NCBI GenBank assembly: GCA_963921195.1
Contig: OY992537.1
Location: forward strand, 146,640,275 to 146,704,274
DNA length: 64,000 nucleotides
From: Pegoplata infirma
Taxonomy: Eukaryota; Arthropoda; Insecta; Diptera; Anthomyiidae
Direction: 5' to 3'
A model generated the notes under the pieces. It made no database searches, had not been told where the DNA came from, and was given only the letters and a program-made list of their open reading frames with translations. Within the stretch, counting starts at the first letter, position 1, and each line of letters starts with the position of its first letter. The position numbers and the translations under genes are program-made. This document shows positions 10,659-22,138 of the stretch, piece by piece.

Positions 10659-12419
10659 CTATTATCTTATTATGTGTTATGTACAAAAAAAAAAAAATGG
10701 TTAGAAACAATTCAACATTAAACGGCATATATTTTTAATAAATAATTCTGTTAAGATTCTACTTCATTATTATATTACATACTTTTTTCATATCCCTACA
10801 TATCATAAGCAACAAACAACCGCATTTCCATTTATGCTTGCAAGCAAAAAAAAAAAATGATTTTGTTTGATATGAGATCTCGCGAGATCTCATTGATAGC
10901 TCAATTCATATCAATCTCGCGAGATCTCATTGCTAGCTCATTTTCAATTTCAGCTCATCTCGTTTTTTTGTTCAAAAAAAAAACAGAACACCATTTGAAT
11001 TATCACAATATTGAGCTTTGCTGTGAAATTCATTTTTCGAAAAAACACAAAACGAGCAAACAAGAAACACAATCATATCAGAGCAAAGAAAATGAAAACA
11101 AACAAGAAATTTTTTTCTCAATGAGATTGATAAAATCAAAATCACCATTTACTTACTCTGCTTAGGAAGCGGAAAATTGCATAGCATTTAGTTCTAACAA
11201 TGAGGCATATCCTGAAGTAATCGGACTTACATTTTTTAGACTGTGGAAGGAAAATTAAGAGAAAAATGAGGCGTGGCAAAATTTAGTTTTTTTAATATTT
11301 TAACTAATTTGAAGACCCCAATGACCTATGAAGATGAAAACTTACATTTTAGCTTATTGTAAAGTCCTTTAATGACTTAGGAAGCTGAAAATTTCCTAGC
11401 ATATAGTCCTATCGATGAAGCATATCCTGAAGTAGTCGAATTTAAAATTTTTGGACTGTGGGTGGAGAATTGAAAGGAAAATGGGGAATGGACAAAATTG
11501 GGATTATTAACATTTTAACTTATTTTGAAGCCCCCAAAGGAAGCGGAAAATGGATAGCGTATAGTGCTAACGATGTTGTATATCCTGAAATAATCGGATT
11601 TTAAATTTCTCGACTGTGGACGGAGAATTAAAAGATGAAAGAGCGTGAAAAAGTTGGGTTTTTTAATATTTTAACTAATTTAAAGACCCCGAATGACTAA
11701 GGAATATGAAAATTGGCATGTTTCATGGGGAAGATCAACACGAACCTGGATTTTTGTTATCCAGTGTATGGGTGGAGATTAAGAAAGGCAAAGGGGCGTG
11801 GTAAATTTATTTCCATCTATTTTCTGTACATATAATTTTTTTTTTGTGTTTTTCTAACCAGGGACAGATTCTTACGAAGCCGGATTTTTTACATGTGGGC
11901 GGCGAATTACGAGAAAATGGGGACTTGGCAAAATATTTTTTTTTTGTAACATTTTAGAGTATTTTTAAGCTCCGCCCCACAGTGCTTCGTCCCCATTTAA
12001 CGAAGGGACAAAATTAGAAGGAGTTGTCAGATATTTTTGAGATTTGGTACACTAACATAAAATATATTAGTTAAGAAAAATATGAATTTTTGGAAAAATC
12101 GGTGCAAGGACACGCCTACCTCTCATGTGTCCTGAAACTGAAAAATGTAATTTTAGCTTCAATAATGCACAAAAAATTACAAATAGTGGTCATGCTGATA
12201 CACATTCAACATGCAACGTGTGTATAAATTTTCACCTAAATCGAAGCAAGGACTCAAGGTCCTGGCATATATCCTTTTTCTTTAAAACGCTATAACACCT
12301 ACGAAAATTGTCCGATCGTAAAAAAACTTTGTAAGCAAATAATTATTCATTAGATATATATTAATGCCAAATTTGGGCAAAATCGGATTAGTAGTATGGA
12401 AAATATAAAAACATACTTT

Positions 12420-13800
12420 TTTTAAAAATAAGTTATTTTTATTTTTGAAGTCGTCTAAAAAAGGTCAAAGAGATGTTAAATCAACTTCTGAGCTACATAA
12501 TGTTTATACATGTCTATAGTAAAATTTGATGGCCGTTCTTTTTTTAGAATACATTAACCCCCTATCTCCCATTTTTAGGGGTCATTTTTGTCCTTTTTTA
12601 AGATATCCTCATAGAACAACACTAAAATGTGCGTTTTAATAGTTAAAATGTTCTACAAAAATGTTAATCATCAAATTTCACTAGGGGTTGTCGAATACCA
12701 AAGCATCGTGCGATATAATCAAAATGCTTTAAAAAGTAAAATTGTAAATTATCATATATTGTTAAATAGCTTTTACCAAAGTAGGTCGAAAAAATGTACT
12801 AAAAATATTACTGAGATAAAAAATGTCTTTAGATGTCTTCAGTGAAATTTAATGGCGGTTCTTTTGTTAAAACATATTAAACCTCCATCTCCCATTTAAA
12901 GGGATCATTTTAGTCCATATTTCAAATATTTTTATAAAATGTAATAAAACGAGCGTTTAAAGGTTAAATCGTAATACTAAATTACTTTTTTAATGTTTCT
13001 TGAATATAACTTATAATTTAAGAGTTATTTAACATAACTTAAAGCTTCAGTAGAATACACTGTGCAACAAATTTGAGGTCACAGAGTGTATCTTAAATTG
13101 GACAAAACAAAAAATGAAGGTATACTATTTGTAAACCAAAAACGAATTGTTTTGAAAATTTAGCTGGAGTTCATTTTATGGCCCATTGAAGTCTTTACTT
13201 TTTTTAAATGGGTTTGGAATGATTAAAGATATCTATTAAATGTTTGTAGAACGTTTTAACACTTTAAACGCACGTTTAAGTGTATTTTATAAGAATATTT
13301 TAAAAAGGGACTGAAATGACCCCTGACAATGGGAGATAGAGGGTTAATATATTTTAAGAAAAAAGAAACATAAAATTTTACCGAAGATATCTATTAACAG
13401 TATTAAGCTCAGAAGTACATTTGTTAGATTTTGTCGAATTATTTCACACGACTTTGGTGAATCACAATTTAACAATATGATAATTAAAAATTTTACTTTT
13501 TTAAGCATTCTGCTTATATCTCACGAATTTTTGGTCTTTTACAACTAACAATGAAATTCTATGCAGAAAAAATTTTTAGAACATGTTAACCATTTAAAAG
13601 CAAGTGTAAGTGGTGTTCTACGACGATATTTGAAAAAGGGACTAAAGTGACCCCTAAAAATGGGAGATAGAGGGTTAATATGTTCTAAGAAAAGAACCGT
13701 CATCAAATTTCGTTGCACATCTATTAACTCATTACGCTCAAAATTAAATTTAATATTTTTTTTACTTATTCTAAAATCCTTTGAAAAATAATTAAAAATT
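12420..13800. repeat. ~320-bp unit, two direct and two inverted copies
   Basis: The landmark is CTCCCATTTTTAGGGGTCAT followed by TTTTGTCC. It occurs on the plus strand near 12565 and 12880, and as its complement (GGGACT-AAGTGACCCC...GGGAGATAGAGGGTTAAT) near 13310 and 13640. The four copies are arranged around a centre near 13113, giving a large imperfect palindrome. The inverted pair falls inside element 13058-13924, the direct pair outside it. Confidence 0.75.
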
Positions 13801-13924
13801 TCAGTGGGCCATAAAAAAAACTCGAGCTAAATTTTCAAAATTCTGCGGCGGTTTCGATCTACTATTAATATACATTTATTTTGCTTTTTTATCCTTTCAA
13901 AACATAAAATCGTGTTGCACAATG
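13058..13924. mobile_element. CACTGTGCAACA-ended element, possible 3-bp TSD ATA
   Basis: Left end CACTGTGCAACA; right end inward CATTGTGCAACA. Inverted arms of about 150 bp share AAAATTTAGCT and TTTTATGGCCCA. ATA precedes the left end (13055-13057) and follows the right end (13925-13927). Ends and size class resemble the element at 38353-39836 (CACTGTACGACA, duplication TAA) and the one-ended copy at 41836. CACTG-type ends with 3-bp duplications occur in the CACTA/Mirage/Chapaev group; this is a tentative placement. Confidence 0.6.
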
Positions 13925-14518
13925 ATATTAAACACTCCTAAATGCCTGAATTTTGAGTAAAAATCTTGAATTTAGGCATTTAAAAAAACGCATTTTTTTC
14001 TAATTTGTGGTAAAAAATAGGCGCTAATTTTTGAATACGCTGTTAGATAAGAGTTTAAACTTACAAAAAAAAGAAAAAAAAAATATCTATTTTTTTATAT
14101 TTTTTTTTTACACTCCATCAAACTTTAGTTATTTTTGGATTTTCAACAAAAAAAACTTGTTTTTCTGCGCAATAAAAAATATTTTTTTTGTAAATATATA
14201 CAAAATTCTATATTTTAACTTCACTACAAATATATCAAAGTACTTTAAAACAAAATTTCGAACCATTTTATTAAAAAATGGATTTTTGAGAATTATTTTT
14301 GTAAAACAGCTAAAAAACATTTTCCTGTTAAGTTGTTTTTGCATAAAATTATCTGAGTTTAGCGCCCTCTCGTGGTGGCAAAAGCAATCAGAAAAAATAT
14401 TTTTGTTAATATTTATTTGAGATACCTTATTATCTTTCAAAAAATCTGTATTTAAACACAATTTGGGACAACATTTTTTTTTGTGACTTTTGTCCATGGG
14501 TCGAAGCATAGTGCGCCC

Positions 14519-15730
14519 CTATGAATTAGGAAGCTGAAGTCCCTAACATGTAGTCCTAACTACGAAGCATATTCTAAAGTAGTCCGATTTAACATTTTTG
14601 GAATGGAGACATAGAGTTGAGGGGAAAAAGGGACAAGGCAATATTGTGTTTTTTTAATTTAACTAACTTTAAAGCCCTAATGACCTACGCAGCCGAAAAT
14701 TGGCCAGCATAGTGTCCTGACACTGGACCATATCCTAAAGTAGTCAGACTTAAAATTTTTGGACTGTGGACGGAGAATTAAGAGAGAAACGGGCGTGAAT
14801 ACGATTATAGTACTAACGACGAAGCTTATCCTAAAGTAGTCAGATTTAAAAATATGGACGGAGAATTAAGAGAAGAAATGGGCGTGGAAAAATTATGTTT
14901 TCACATCTTACCTAATTTTGAAGACACCTTATGACCTTGAGAGTTGAAAATTGGGATGCATATGGTACGGACTATGGCAAAGATCAACACTGACCTGGAT
15001 ATCCAGTGAAAGGGCGGAGATACAAAAAAAATCGGTTGTGAATTTTGTTTAGTTTATATATGTAATCTGAAACGTAGCCGGATTTTCGGCCTCTAAGACA
15101 GGGGGAGTGGCGGAAGACGGCAAAATTTAGTTTTTAAACATTTAGGTGGTTATTCATAAAAACTAAAATATAACTAAAGTAGGTTTATTTGACACATATT
15201 GCAGGCATATAAGTCAAATAAACCTACAATAAGTCTACTATAAGTGTTAAGAATAACAGCCTCAAACTATTTCTGAAACCCCTAATGACTAAGGATGCTG
15301 AAAATTGTAAAGCATAAAGTATTGACAATGGATCATATCCTTATGAATTCAGATTTAATATTTAAACTGTGTACGGAGAATTATAAGGAAAAATGTATTT
15401 GAAAAAATTGTGTTTTTTAACATTTTAGCTAATTTTAAAACCCTTCATGACTAAGAAATATACAAATTTCCATGTATACAGGAGTGACGATGGGACATAT
15501 CCACACGATGGATTTTTGATATCCGGTTTAAGGACGGAGAGACGAAATGGGCGTGCTAAATTTAGTTCTAAAATTTTATCAATAAAACCTTTTATACTCA
15601 TTAAATTTTTTTCCAGTTTAGGAAATATATTGATGTAACTCAATGTAGCAATATTAAATTTTTGAAGAACAAAACATAATTTTTTATAAAGTTTAGTAAA
15701 AAATTAGAATTATTAAGTAAAGTGATTTGG
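14519..15730. repeat. Helitron A internal repeats, right group
   Basis: Continuation of the 160-210-bp units (AGCATATTCTAAAGTAGTC, GGACTGTGGACGGAGAATTA, GGGCGTGGAAAAATT) up to the 3' end. A short palindromic patch near 15150-15250 contains AGTCAAATAAACCTACA and its complement. No coding sequence. Confidence 0.7.
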
Positions 15731-15736
15731 TGTTCC

Positions 15737-15764
15737 GCCTGGCAGGGACAGGCTATTCGACTAG
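15737..15764 (+). terminator. Helitron A 3' hairpin and CTAG terminus
   Basis: GCCTG / CAGGC stem with a 7-nt loop, TATTCGA, then CTAG followed by T. The identical signal ends Helitron B at 17766-17769. In Helitrons this hairpin marks the rolling-circle termination site. Confidence 0.75.
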
Positions 15765-15772
15765 TCTATCTA

Positions 15773-17769
15773 TCTATATATATAATTTCCCTATTTGTGT
15801 GTTCCTCTTTTTTTGTCTATCCAGAGCTTTTTGAAGCCAACTGATGAGCTACAAAGCTGAAAATTGACATGCATATAGTAAAACACCTGGTGCAGATCCT
15901 AACGTAGCCGGAGTTTCTATTTTTGGCCTGTGGGCGGAGAAATAAGCGGAAAAATGGGCGTGGCAAAACTCAACTTTTTGACATTTTTGCTTAATTTAAA
16001 GCCCCCTAATGACTTAGGAAGCTGAAAACTTCCTAGAATATAGTCCTAACGTTGGCGCATATCACCAAGTAGTCGGATTTAAAATTTTCGCAAAGTGGGC
16101 GTAGAATTGAGGGGAAAAGTGGCGTATCAAAATTGAGATTTTTTAACATTTTTACTTCTTTTAAAGCCCCCAAATGAATTAGGAAGCGTAAAATTGCATA
16201 GCATTTAGTTCTAACAATGAAGCATATCCTGAAGTAATCGGATTTCAATTTTTTAGACTGTGGAAGGAGAATTAAGAGAAAAATGGGACGTGGCAAAATC
16301 GTGTTTTTTAATATTTTAACTAATTTGAAGACCCCCAATGACTTATGAAGATGAAAATCTACATTTTTGCATATTTTAAAGTCCTCTAATGACTTAGGAA
16401 GCTGAGAATTTCCTAGCATATAGTCCTATCGATGAAGCATATCCTGAAGTAGTCGAATTTTAAATTTTTTGACTGTCGGCGTAGAATTGAAAGGAAATGG
16501 GGAGTGACAAAATTGGGATTTTTAACATTTTAACTTGTGAATCCCCCAAAGGAAGCGGAAAATGCACAGCGTATAGTCCTAACGATGTAGTATATCCTGA
16601 AGTAATCGGATTTAAAATTTCTTGACTGTGGACGGAGAATTAAAAGATAAAAGAGCGTGGAAAAATTGGGATTTTTAATATTTTAACTAATCTGAAGACC
16701 CCCAATAACTAAGGAAGATGAAAATTGGCATGTATATAGTAGGTTTCATGGGGAAGATCAACACGAACCTGGATTTTTTATATCCAGTGTATGGGTAGAG
16801 AATAAGAAAGGCAAAGGGGTGTGGTAAATTTATTACCATCTATTTTCTGTACATATATTTTTTTTTTTGTGTTTTTCTTATTCTAAAGTAGTCAGACTTA
16901 AAATTTTTGGACTGTGGACGGAGAACTAAGAGGGAAAAGCGGCGTGGATACGAGTATAGTACTAACAATGGAGCTTACCCTAAAATAGTCAGATTTAAAG
17001 ATTTTGGAATATGGAGGGAGAATTAACAGAAGAAATGGGCGTGGAAAAATTATGTTTTTACATCTAACCTAATTTTGAAGACACCTTATGACCTTGAAAG
17101 ATGAACATTGGGATATGGCACGGACTATGGCAAAGATCAACACTAACCTGGATATCCAGTGAAATGGCGGAGATACAAAAAAAATCCGTTGTGAATTTTG
17201 TTCAGTTTATATATATAATCTGTAAGTTACCGGATTTTCGGCCTTTGAGACAGGGGGACGGCGAAATTAAGTTTTCAATCATTTAAACTATTTCTGCAAC
17301 CCCTAATGACTAAGGAAGCTGAAAATTGTAAAGCATAAAGTATTGACAATGCATCATATCCTTATTAAGTCAACTTTGAACGGAGAATTATAAGGAAAAA
17401 TTGAAGTGAAAAAAATTGTGTTTTTCAATTTTTTTTCTAATTTTAAAACCCTTCATGACTAAGAAAGATACAAATTGCCATGTATATAGGAGTGACCATG
17501 GGACAGATCCACACGATGGATTTTTGATATCCGGTTTAAGAACGGAAACGAAATGGGAGTGCTAAATTTAGTTCTAAAATTTTATCACTAAAACCTTTTA
17601 TAGTCATAAAATTTTTTTCCAGTTTGGGAAATACATTGATGTAACTCAATCTAGCAATATTAAATTTTTGAAGCACAAACATAATTTTTTATAAAGTTTG
17701 GTAAAAAATTAGAACTATTAAGAAAAGTGATTTGGTGATCCGCCTGGCAGGGACAGGCTATTCGACTAG
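15773..17769 (+). mobile_element. Helitron B, sister copy without nested insertions
   Basis: Starts TCTATATATATAATTTCC as Helitron A does and ends in the same hairpin plus CTAG (17766-17769). Its 2.0 kb is the same series of degenerate repeats, in the same order, as the non-interrupted parts of Helitron A. Only 8 bp (TCTATCTA, 15765-15772) separate it from the end of A. No Rep/helicase coding. Confidence 0.8.
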
Positions 17770-18682
17770 TTTATATATAAACTTACAAAAAGGGAATGAA
17801 TTTATTAATGACGAAGGAATTGCTTCCGTGTGTCATATTTCCAATGGGTTAATTTAAATTCCAGACGGAAACTTATTTATCTTTGCCAAAACCTTTGTCA
17901 ATGTAATGTATAGATAGGCTTGCCAGACGTACTTTTTTTCAACAGTACTCGTACTTTTTTTTACTCAATGTAATTTTTTCTGCATAGCACCTAAAAAAGT
18001 ACGCTAAAGTACTTTTTGTAGGCTTTTGTACTTCTTTTTGTACTTTTTTTCTGTGCTTAACGTTTTTATTAAAAAAACTATTGAAGAAAAATAAAATGTT
18101 AAAAATGTCTAAAGTAGTGAAGTACTTTGTTGTAAATATTATTTACAATCCTATTTTTTATATTCTTTGTTGAATAAATTGTTATAAATTGTTAAAGAAA
18201 CAACGAAAATCAAAATTTTAGCCAGAGCCGTTTTTGAAAAAATCGCTGTCAAAAGCCAACAAATCTACATTTTAAGCTTATCTCGAAAACGATGAGAGAT
18301 ATGAAACAATTACTGAAAACAAAAATTATTCCTCGGGAAAAATGCAATAAAACAGCAAATTTACATTTTGCATTTGCAATGTTTTGTTGCCGAAAATTGC
18401 ACTTTTAAATTCAGAGCCAAAACCTTCGCGTTTTGGGGGGAAAAATAACGAACTGTAAATACCGCTATTAAAACTTCTTTATTTAATTATTTTGTCCGTT
18501 TTTGTTGCTCAAAAACTTTTAATGTTTTTTATAAATGTCGTTTTTAGCAGACGAGGAAAAACAATAAAAATTAAAATTCGTTATTGATTAAATTCTATTT
18601 TGAATTTCAAGAAAGAATTAAAAAAAAATCTAAAAAATTTTATTTAAAATTCTTAAAAGAATTTTATTGTCATACAAACAAA
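17770..18682. other. AT-rich interval with GTACTTTTT motifs, no gene
   Basis: 17925-18075 contains clustered GTAC/AAAAAGTAC-type motifs (AAAGTACTTTTTG, CAGTACTCGTACTTTT), with a related patch at 35630-35700 (TTGTACTTCTTTTTTT), suggesting relics of one dispersed element. The remainder is AT-rich with no open frame or RNA gene I can support. Confidence 0.45.
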
Positions 18683-18699
18683 TCCCTATTAATATTATA

Positions 18700-19970
18700 A
18701 ATCTGATTGTTGGTTTGTCTGTCTGTCTGTCTTTCTGTCTGTCTGTTCCGCAATAAGTACAGAACAACTTAACCGATTTTCTTGAAATTTTCACCACAGA
18801 TAGTACTAACAGAGGCGGGAACTATAGGCCATAAGAGAACGCGATCGGACAAGGGGGCGTATAATGCCACGCCCCTTTGTACCATGCTAAAGCTATATGA
18901 CAGGCAGTGTCAGACAATAACGGAAAAACGGTTGAACCGATTTTCATGAAATTTTCACCACGGATAGTACTAACCGAGGCGGGAACTATAGGCCATAAGC
19001 GACCGCAATCAGAAAAAGGGGCGTAAAATGCCACGCCCCTTTGCACCATGCTAAAGCTATATCTGTCTGTCCTGCAATAACGGAAAAACGGCTGAACCGA
19101 TTTTCATGAAATTTTCACCACAGATAGTACAAACCGAGGAAAAATTCACGACCGGAAAAATGGGCGTAATATGCCACGCCCCTTTGTACTAATCAGAGAC
19201 CATGTCTGCCTGTTCCGCAATCACTGAAAAGTGATTTAACCGATTTTACTGAAATTTTTACCACAGATACTACTAACCGAGGCGAAAACTATGAGCCACA
19301 ATAGAGGGCGATCGAAAAAAGGGGCGTAAAATGCCACGCCCCTTTTTGTTACACTTAAAGCTATTTCTGCCTTTTCCGCAATTACGCTTAAACAGCTAAC
19401 TTGATTTTTAAGAAATTTTCACCACAGATAGTATTAACCGAAACGAAAAGTATGATCCACAAAAGAGGGCGATCAAAGAAAGGGGGCGTAAAATGTCACG
19501 CCCCTTTTTACTATACTGAAAGTTTTTTCTGCATGTTCCGTAATCTTGCTTAAACAACCATACCGATTTAAAAAATAAATAAAATAGCACGCCCCTTTTT
19601 ATTCAATTTAATGCTATTTGTGTCTATTCCGTAATCTAGCATAAACTGCTAGAATGAAATTTTTACCACAGATAGTAAGTACTTACCGATGCGGGAACTA
19701 TAGATTAAAATAGAGCGCGTTTGGACAAAGGGGCGTAAATTGACACGCGCCTTTATACTATACTAAAAGTGTTTCTGCCTGTTCCTTAATAACGCTTAAA
19801 GGACTAAACCGATTTAAACAACATTTTCCCCATAGATAGTACTAACAGAGGCGAGCACTTTAGTATGTGTCAACTGCCACGCCTTTTGCAATGTACTGAA
19901 AGTTTATTCTGACTTTCCATAATCACGCTTAAACAACGAACCCGATGTTGTTATAATTTTCACCACAGTA
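18700..19970. repeat. ~140-165-bp tandem array in Helitron C, left part
   Basis: About eight degenerate units keyed by AAATTTTCACCACAGATAG, CCGAGGCGGGAACTATAGG and GGGGCGTAAAATGCCACGCC. The Helitron insertion context and the same G/C-rich GGGCGT block are shared in style with Helitrons A and B but the sequence is distinct. Confidence 0.85.
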
Positions 19971-20525
19971 AGTAATCCCGAGTAAACATTTTTATATGAT
20001 GCAATATATAATGATATGTAACACAATATATATTTATACGCAATTTAATCCGAATAATGGTGGATGTTTTTGCATTAAAAAAGATCAACTTGTATAAAAT
20101 ATGATTTGATTTCATCCGAGTTTTGACCAGACATTGCCATATATTGGTGGATCTAATTAGATCTAATTGCATACCCAATTAGAAATTTTGTCTTTAAGAC
20201 AATGTCAGTAATGATTCATCAGGTAGAAGTCAGCAAGTGAATACATTTTACTTAAGACAACTTAAGGACATGTCATAATTTTTGTCGGAGCTCCCCAAGT
20301 TCTATAAATGTACTGACTTGTCATATAAGTTGTCTTATCAATTTAGAAAAATCATGTCTTTAATGCTGACAATTATATAGCAAATCCGACCAATCACTGA
20401 AAATTTTTTTTTCCGATGTAAAATCGATGTAATTTTGTTTAATCCTTTAAAACTCTTTTAATTTTCTTTGTAATTAAAAAAATAAAATTGAATTGGTCTT
20501 AAAACAATAAAAAAAAAATAAAAAA

Positions 20526-20607
20526 AAAATCCGCGACCGGGGATTGAACCGAGACCAAAAATCTACAACACGTAAGCTGTCGAACCTGCTAGACAACTAG
20601 GCCAAAC
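20526..20607 (-). other. tRNA-like module (A and B boxes), not a functional tRNA
   Basis: On the minus strand TGGCCTAGTTGTCTAGCAGG (A-box type) is followed 54 bp later by GGTTCAATCCCCGG (B-box type), then a T-run that would end Pol III transcription. An anticodon-like stem CGACA/TGTTG encloses a 7-nt loop, but the base before the presumed anticodon is C, not T, and the T-stem pairs poorly. Best read as a tRNA-derived fragment. Confidence 0.55.
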
Positions 20608-20984
20608 ACAACTTAAAATTGTTTGTAATAAAATATATTTTGAAATCATAATATTTTCAAATTTGTCAAAAACAAAATAAATTGAATATATCGTCACCTT
20701 AATTGTAAAGGGCTCCTGCAATATTTTTTTTGTAAATATTTTTTTTTGCTTTGTATAAATAATATTTAAAACAACTAAGATACGCCTAAATATATCTAAC
20801 AAAATCTTGTTAAATAGGATGAAACCAAATTCCAATTAATATTTAAAACAATGTTATATTTGAGGAAGAAAAATTCAAATTGTAGCATTTTTCAATTCAG
20901 GTGACGAAATATATACAACAGGACAATTCAAATAATAAATTAATTTAAATTTGTTTTTAAATAAACACATTTATTATCAAAGTT

Positions 20985-21045
20985 TGGCTAAAGGGGTAAG
21001 GTGCTAGACCAGTGAACAGAAGGTTCTGAGTTCGCGGACCAAGTG
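20985..21045 (+). other. tRNA-like module, degenerate
   Basis: TGGCTAAAGGGGTAAGG (A-box type, 20985-21001) and GAGTTCGCGG (B-box-like, 21028-21037) are 43 bp apart, the normal tRNA distance. The B box departs from consensus and the acceptor ends do not pair well. Likely a decayed tRNA-derived piece in the right half of element 20176-21364. Confidence 0.45.
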
Positions 21046-22017
21046 AGGCAGATCAAAATAGTAAGTTTTAAAAAATTAAATTTAAGAAATAAACAGATAA
21101 AAATAGTAAGTAGTGTAAATTAAAAGACGTGATTAATAAATTTTAAATTTTTGGCCGATCTCAGACGTACTATGTACATGTCATAATGTAGTCAGCACTA
21201 TTGACTACCTGCATACTTGTCGGCGAGGAATTTTGACAAAATACTTGAAAAAGTCAGGAGGTGTCATGAGGTTTTTTGTATGGTCAGAGATTTTTCAGTC
21301 AGCAGGTACACTGACATTGTCATTAGGAAGTCTTTGAGATGTCTTAACGACATTTCTAATTGGGTAAAAACATATAAAATCCTGAGGGCTAATTCTCGCA
21401 GTCGTGATCGAAATTATTTTGTTTCGAGTTAAATATCGACGGTTCGAAATTTGCGGATGATGGGACTCGTTACTTTTCGATTCGATTTTATGTTTCAGTG
21501 TTTTTGTATTTTTTAAAGCATAGTTTTAGGCATGCAATAAACGTATGATTTGTTTTTGTTTTAAATGTAAAACATGTTTTTGTCGCTCAGCCTAAACATA
21601 TGCATTTATAAATATTTAGTTTTATTTTAATAATTTCGAATTATAACAGGCCTTTATTGTTGGCATACTTATCAATGTTCTGCCATACAAAGTTCACGGT
21701 TATGTGTTAACGTCGAAAATTCCGTTAGATAATATTAAATGCAATACATTGTAAATGGGTTTTTAATTGTAAAAAAAATATTTTGCCGTCAAGCTGAATT
21801 GTATTAAATAATCAAATTTTATCAATATATTTTCAAAAATGTAGAGTTATTTACACGCTTAGTTTAATTAAAAAAAAGTGGAGGGTTAAAATTGTCCGAT
21901 TTGACTTAAATTTTAATTATATAATTTTTAGACTAACTCCTAGTATACATTTTGACAAGCAAACTAATTTTATATCGTATTCTATCTTCCAAAATTATTT
22001 CGTTTGTATGGTGGCGC

Positions 22018-22138
22018 ATGGGTGTATGATACTTGTTTTTTTTTTTTTTCAAGAAATTAGTTGCTAACTTTATTAGAGTTTTTATGAAAATTTCGATAAA
22101 ATCAACTATAACTTATTTGAAAAAAGCAAGTATCATAC
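22018..22138. mobile_element. ~120-bp hairpin MITE
   Basis: TGTATGATACTTG at the left and CAAGTATCATACA at the right, with the inverted match extending about 45 bp per side. No clear target duplication. Confidence 0.6.

Larger units (their letters stand above)
8893..11160. mobile_element. hAT-type non-autonomous element hAT1, TSD CTTAGGAA
   Basis: Exact 8-bp duplication CTTAGGAA at 8885-8892 and 11161-11168, lying in a Helitron repeat whose other copies read straight through this site. The right end read inward is CAGAGTAAGTA and the left end TGAGTAAGTA; 8-bp duplications and CAGAG-type ends are typical of hAT. Inverted arms of about 540 bp (8893-9430 and 10664-11160) carry the 20-bp palindrome TGAGATCTCGCGAGATCTCA. 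The centre was later filled by a 193-bp MITE and a 1-kb element. No hAT transposase remains. Confidence 0.85.
8500..11970. repeat. Helitron A internal repeats, left group (8500-8892 and 11161-11970)
   Basis: Degenerate units of roughly 160-210 bp keyed by AATGACTTAGGAAG, CATATCCTGAAGTA, and GGGCGTGGCAAAA near their ends. Units flank the hAT insertion at 8893-11160 and match across it. No open frame is conserved between units, so they are non-coding. Confidence 0.75.
11978..14513. mobile_element. Transib-like element T3, TSD CGCCC, RSS-like ends (23/13)
   Basis: Exact duplication CGCCC at 11973-11977 and 14514-14518, inside Helitron A repeats. Left end: CACAGTG (11978-11984), 23-bp spacer, ACAAAATTA (12008-12016). 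Right end inward: CACTATG (14507-14513), 13-bp spacer, ACAAAAGTC (14485-14493). Both spacers begin CTTCG. The inside shares AAAATTAGAAGGAGTT and GCAAGGAYACGCC-type repeats with T1, and holds four copies of a 320-bp unit plus a smaller element (13058-13924). No transposase is encoded. 13930-14480 is AT-rich and without a recognisable feature. Confidence 0.75.
8487..15764 (+). mobile_element. Helitron A, non-autonomous, carrying two nested insertions
   Basis: The 5' end is TCTATATATATAATTTCC after an A at 8486. The 3' end is a short hairpin (GCCTG 15737-15741 paired with CAGGC 15749-15753), 7 nt, then CTAG at 15761-15764 followed by T. A|TC...CTAG|T with a subterminal hairpin is the standard Helitron terminal arrangement. 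It is filled with degenerate 160-210-bp repeats (TAATGACTTAGGAAGCTG ... GTGGGCGGAGAATTAAGAG ... ATGGGCGTGGCAAAA). A hAT (8893-11160) and a CGCCC-flanked element (11978-14513) interrupt it; without these it would be about 2.46 kb, close to its sister copy at 15773-17769. No Rep/helicase coding. Confidence 0.8.
20176..21364. mobile_element. 1.19-kb TA-flanked element with CCCAATTAGAAAT ends
   Basis: TA at 20174-20175 and 21365-21366. Ends CCCAATTAGAAAT and ATTTCTAATTGGG; the inverted match continues loosely through AAGACAATGTCAG. A sister unit without it lies near 23085-23125, confirming insertion. TA duplication fits Tc1/mariner or a similar superfamily. It carries a tRNA-like module in each half (20526-20607 minus, 20985-21045 plus), both pointing outward. 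Confidence 0.75.

Noticed and set aside
13058..13924. CACTGTG-ended element as a fifth Transib-like element
   Set aside because: No ACAAAA block at 12 or 23 bp from the heptamer, and the duplication looks 3 bp long. Kept as a separate family.
14031..14420. 129-codon open frame in T3
   Set aside because: Phe/Lys/Asn-rich translation of AT-rich DNA, with an equally long frame on the other strand; no motif.
20526..20607. Functional tRNA gene
   Set aside because: Box sequences are good, but stem pairing and the base before the anticodon are not. Same conclusion for 20985-21045 and 27267-27340.
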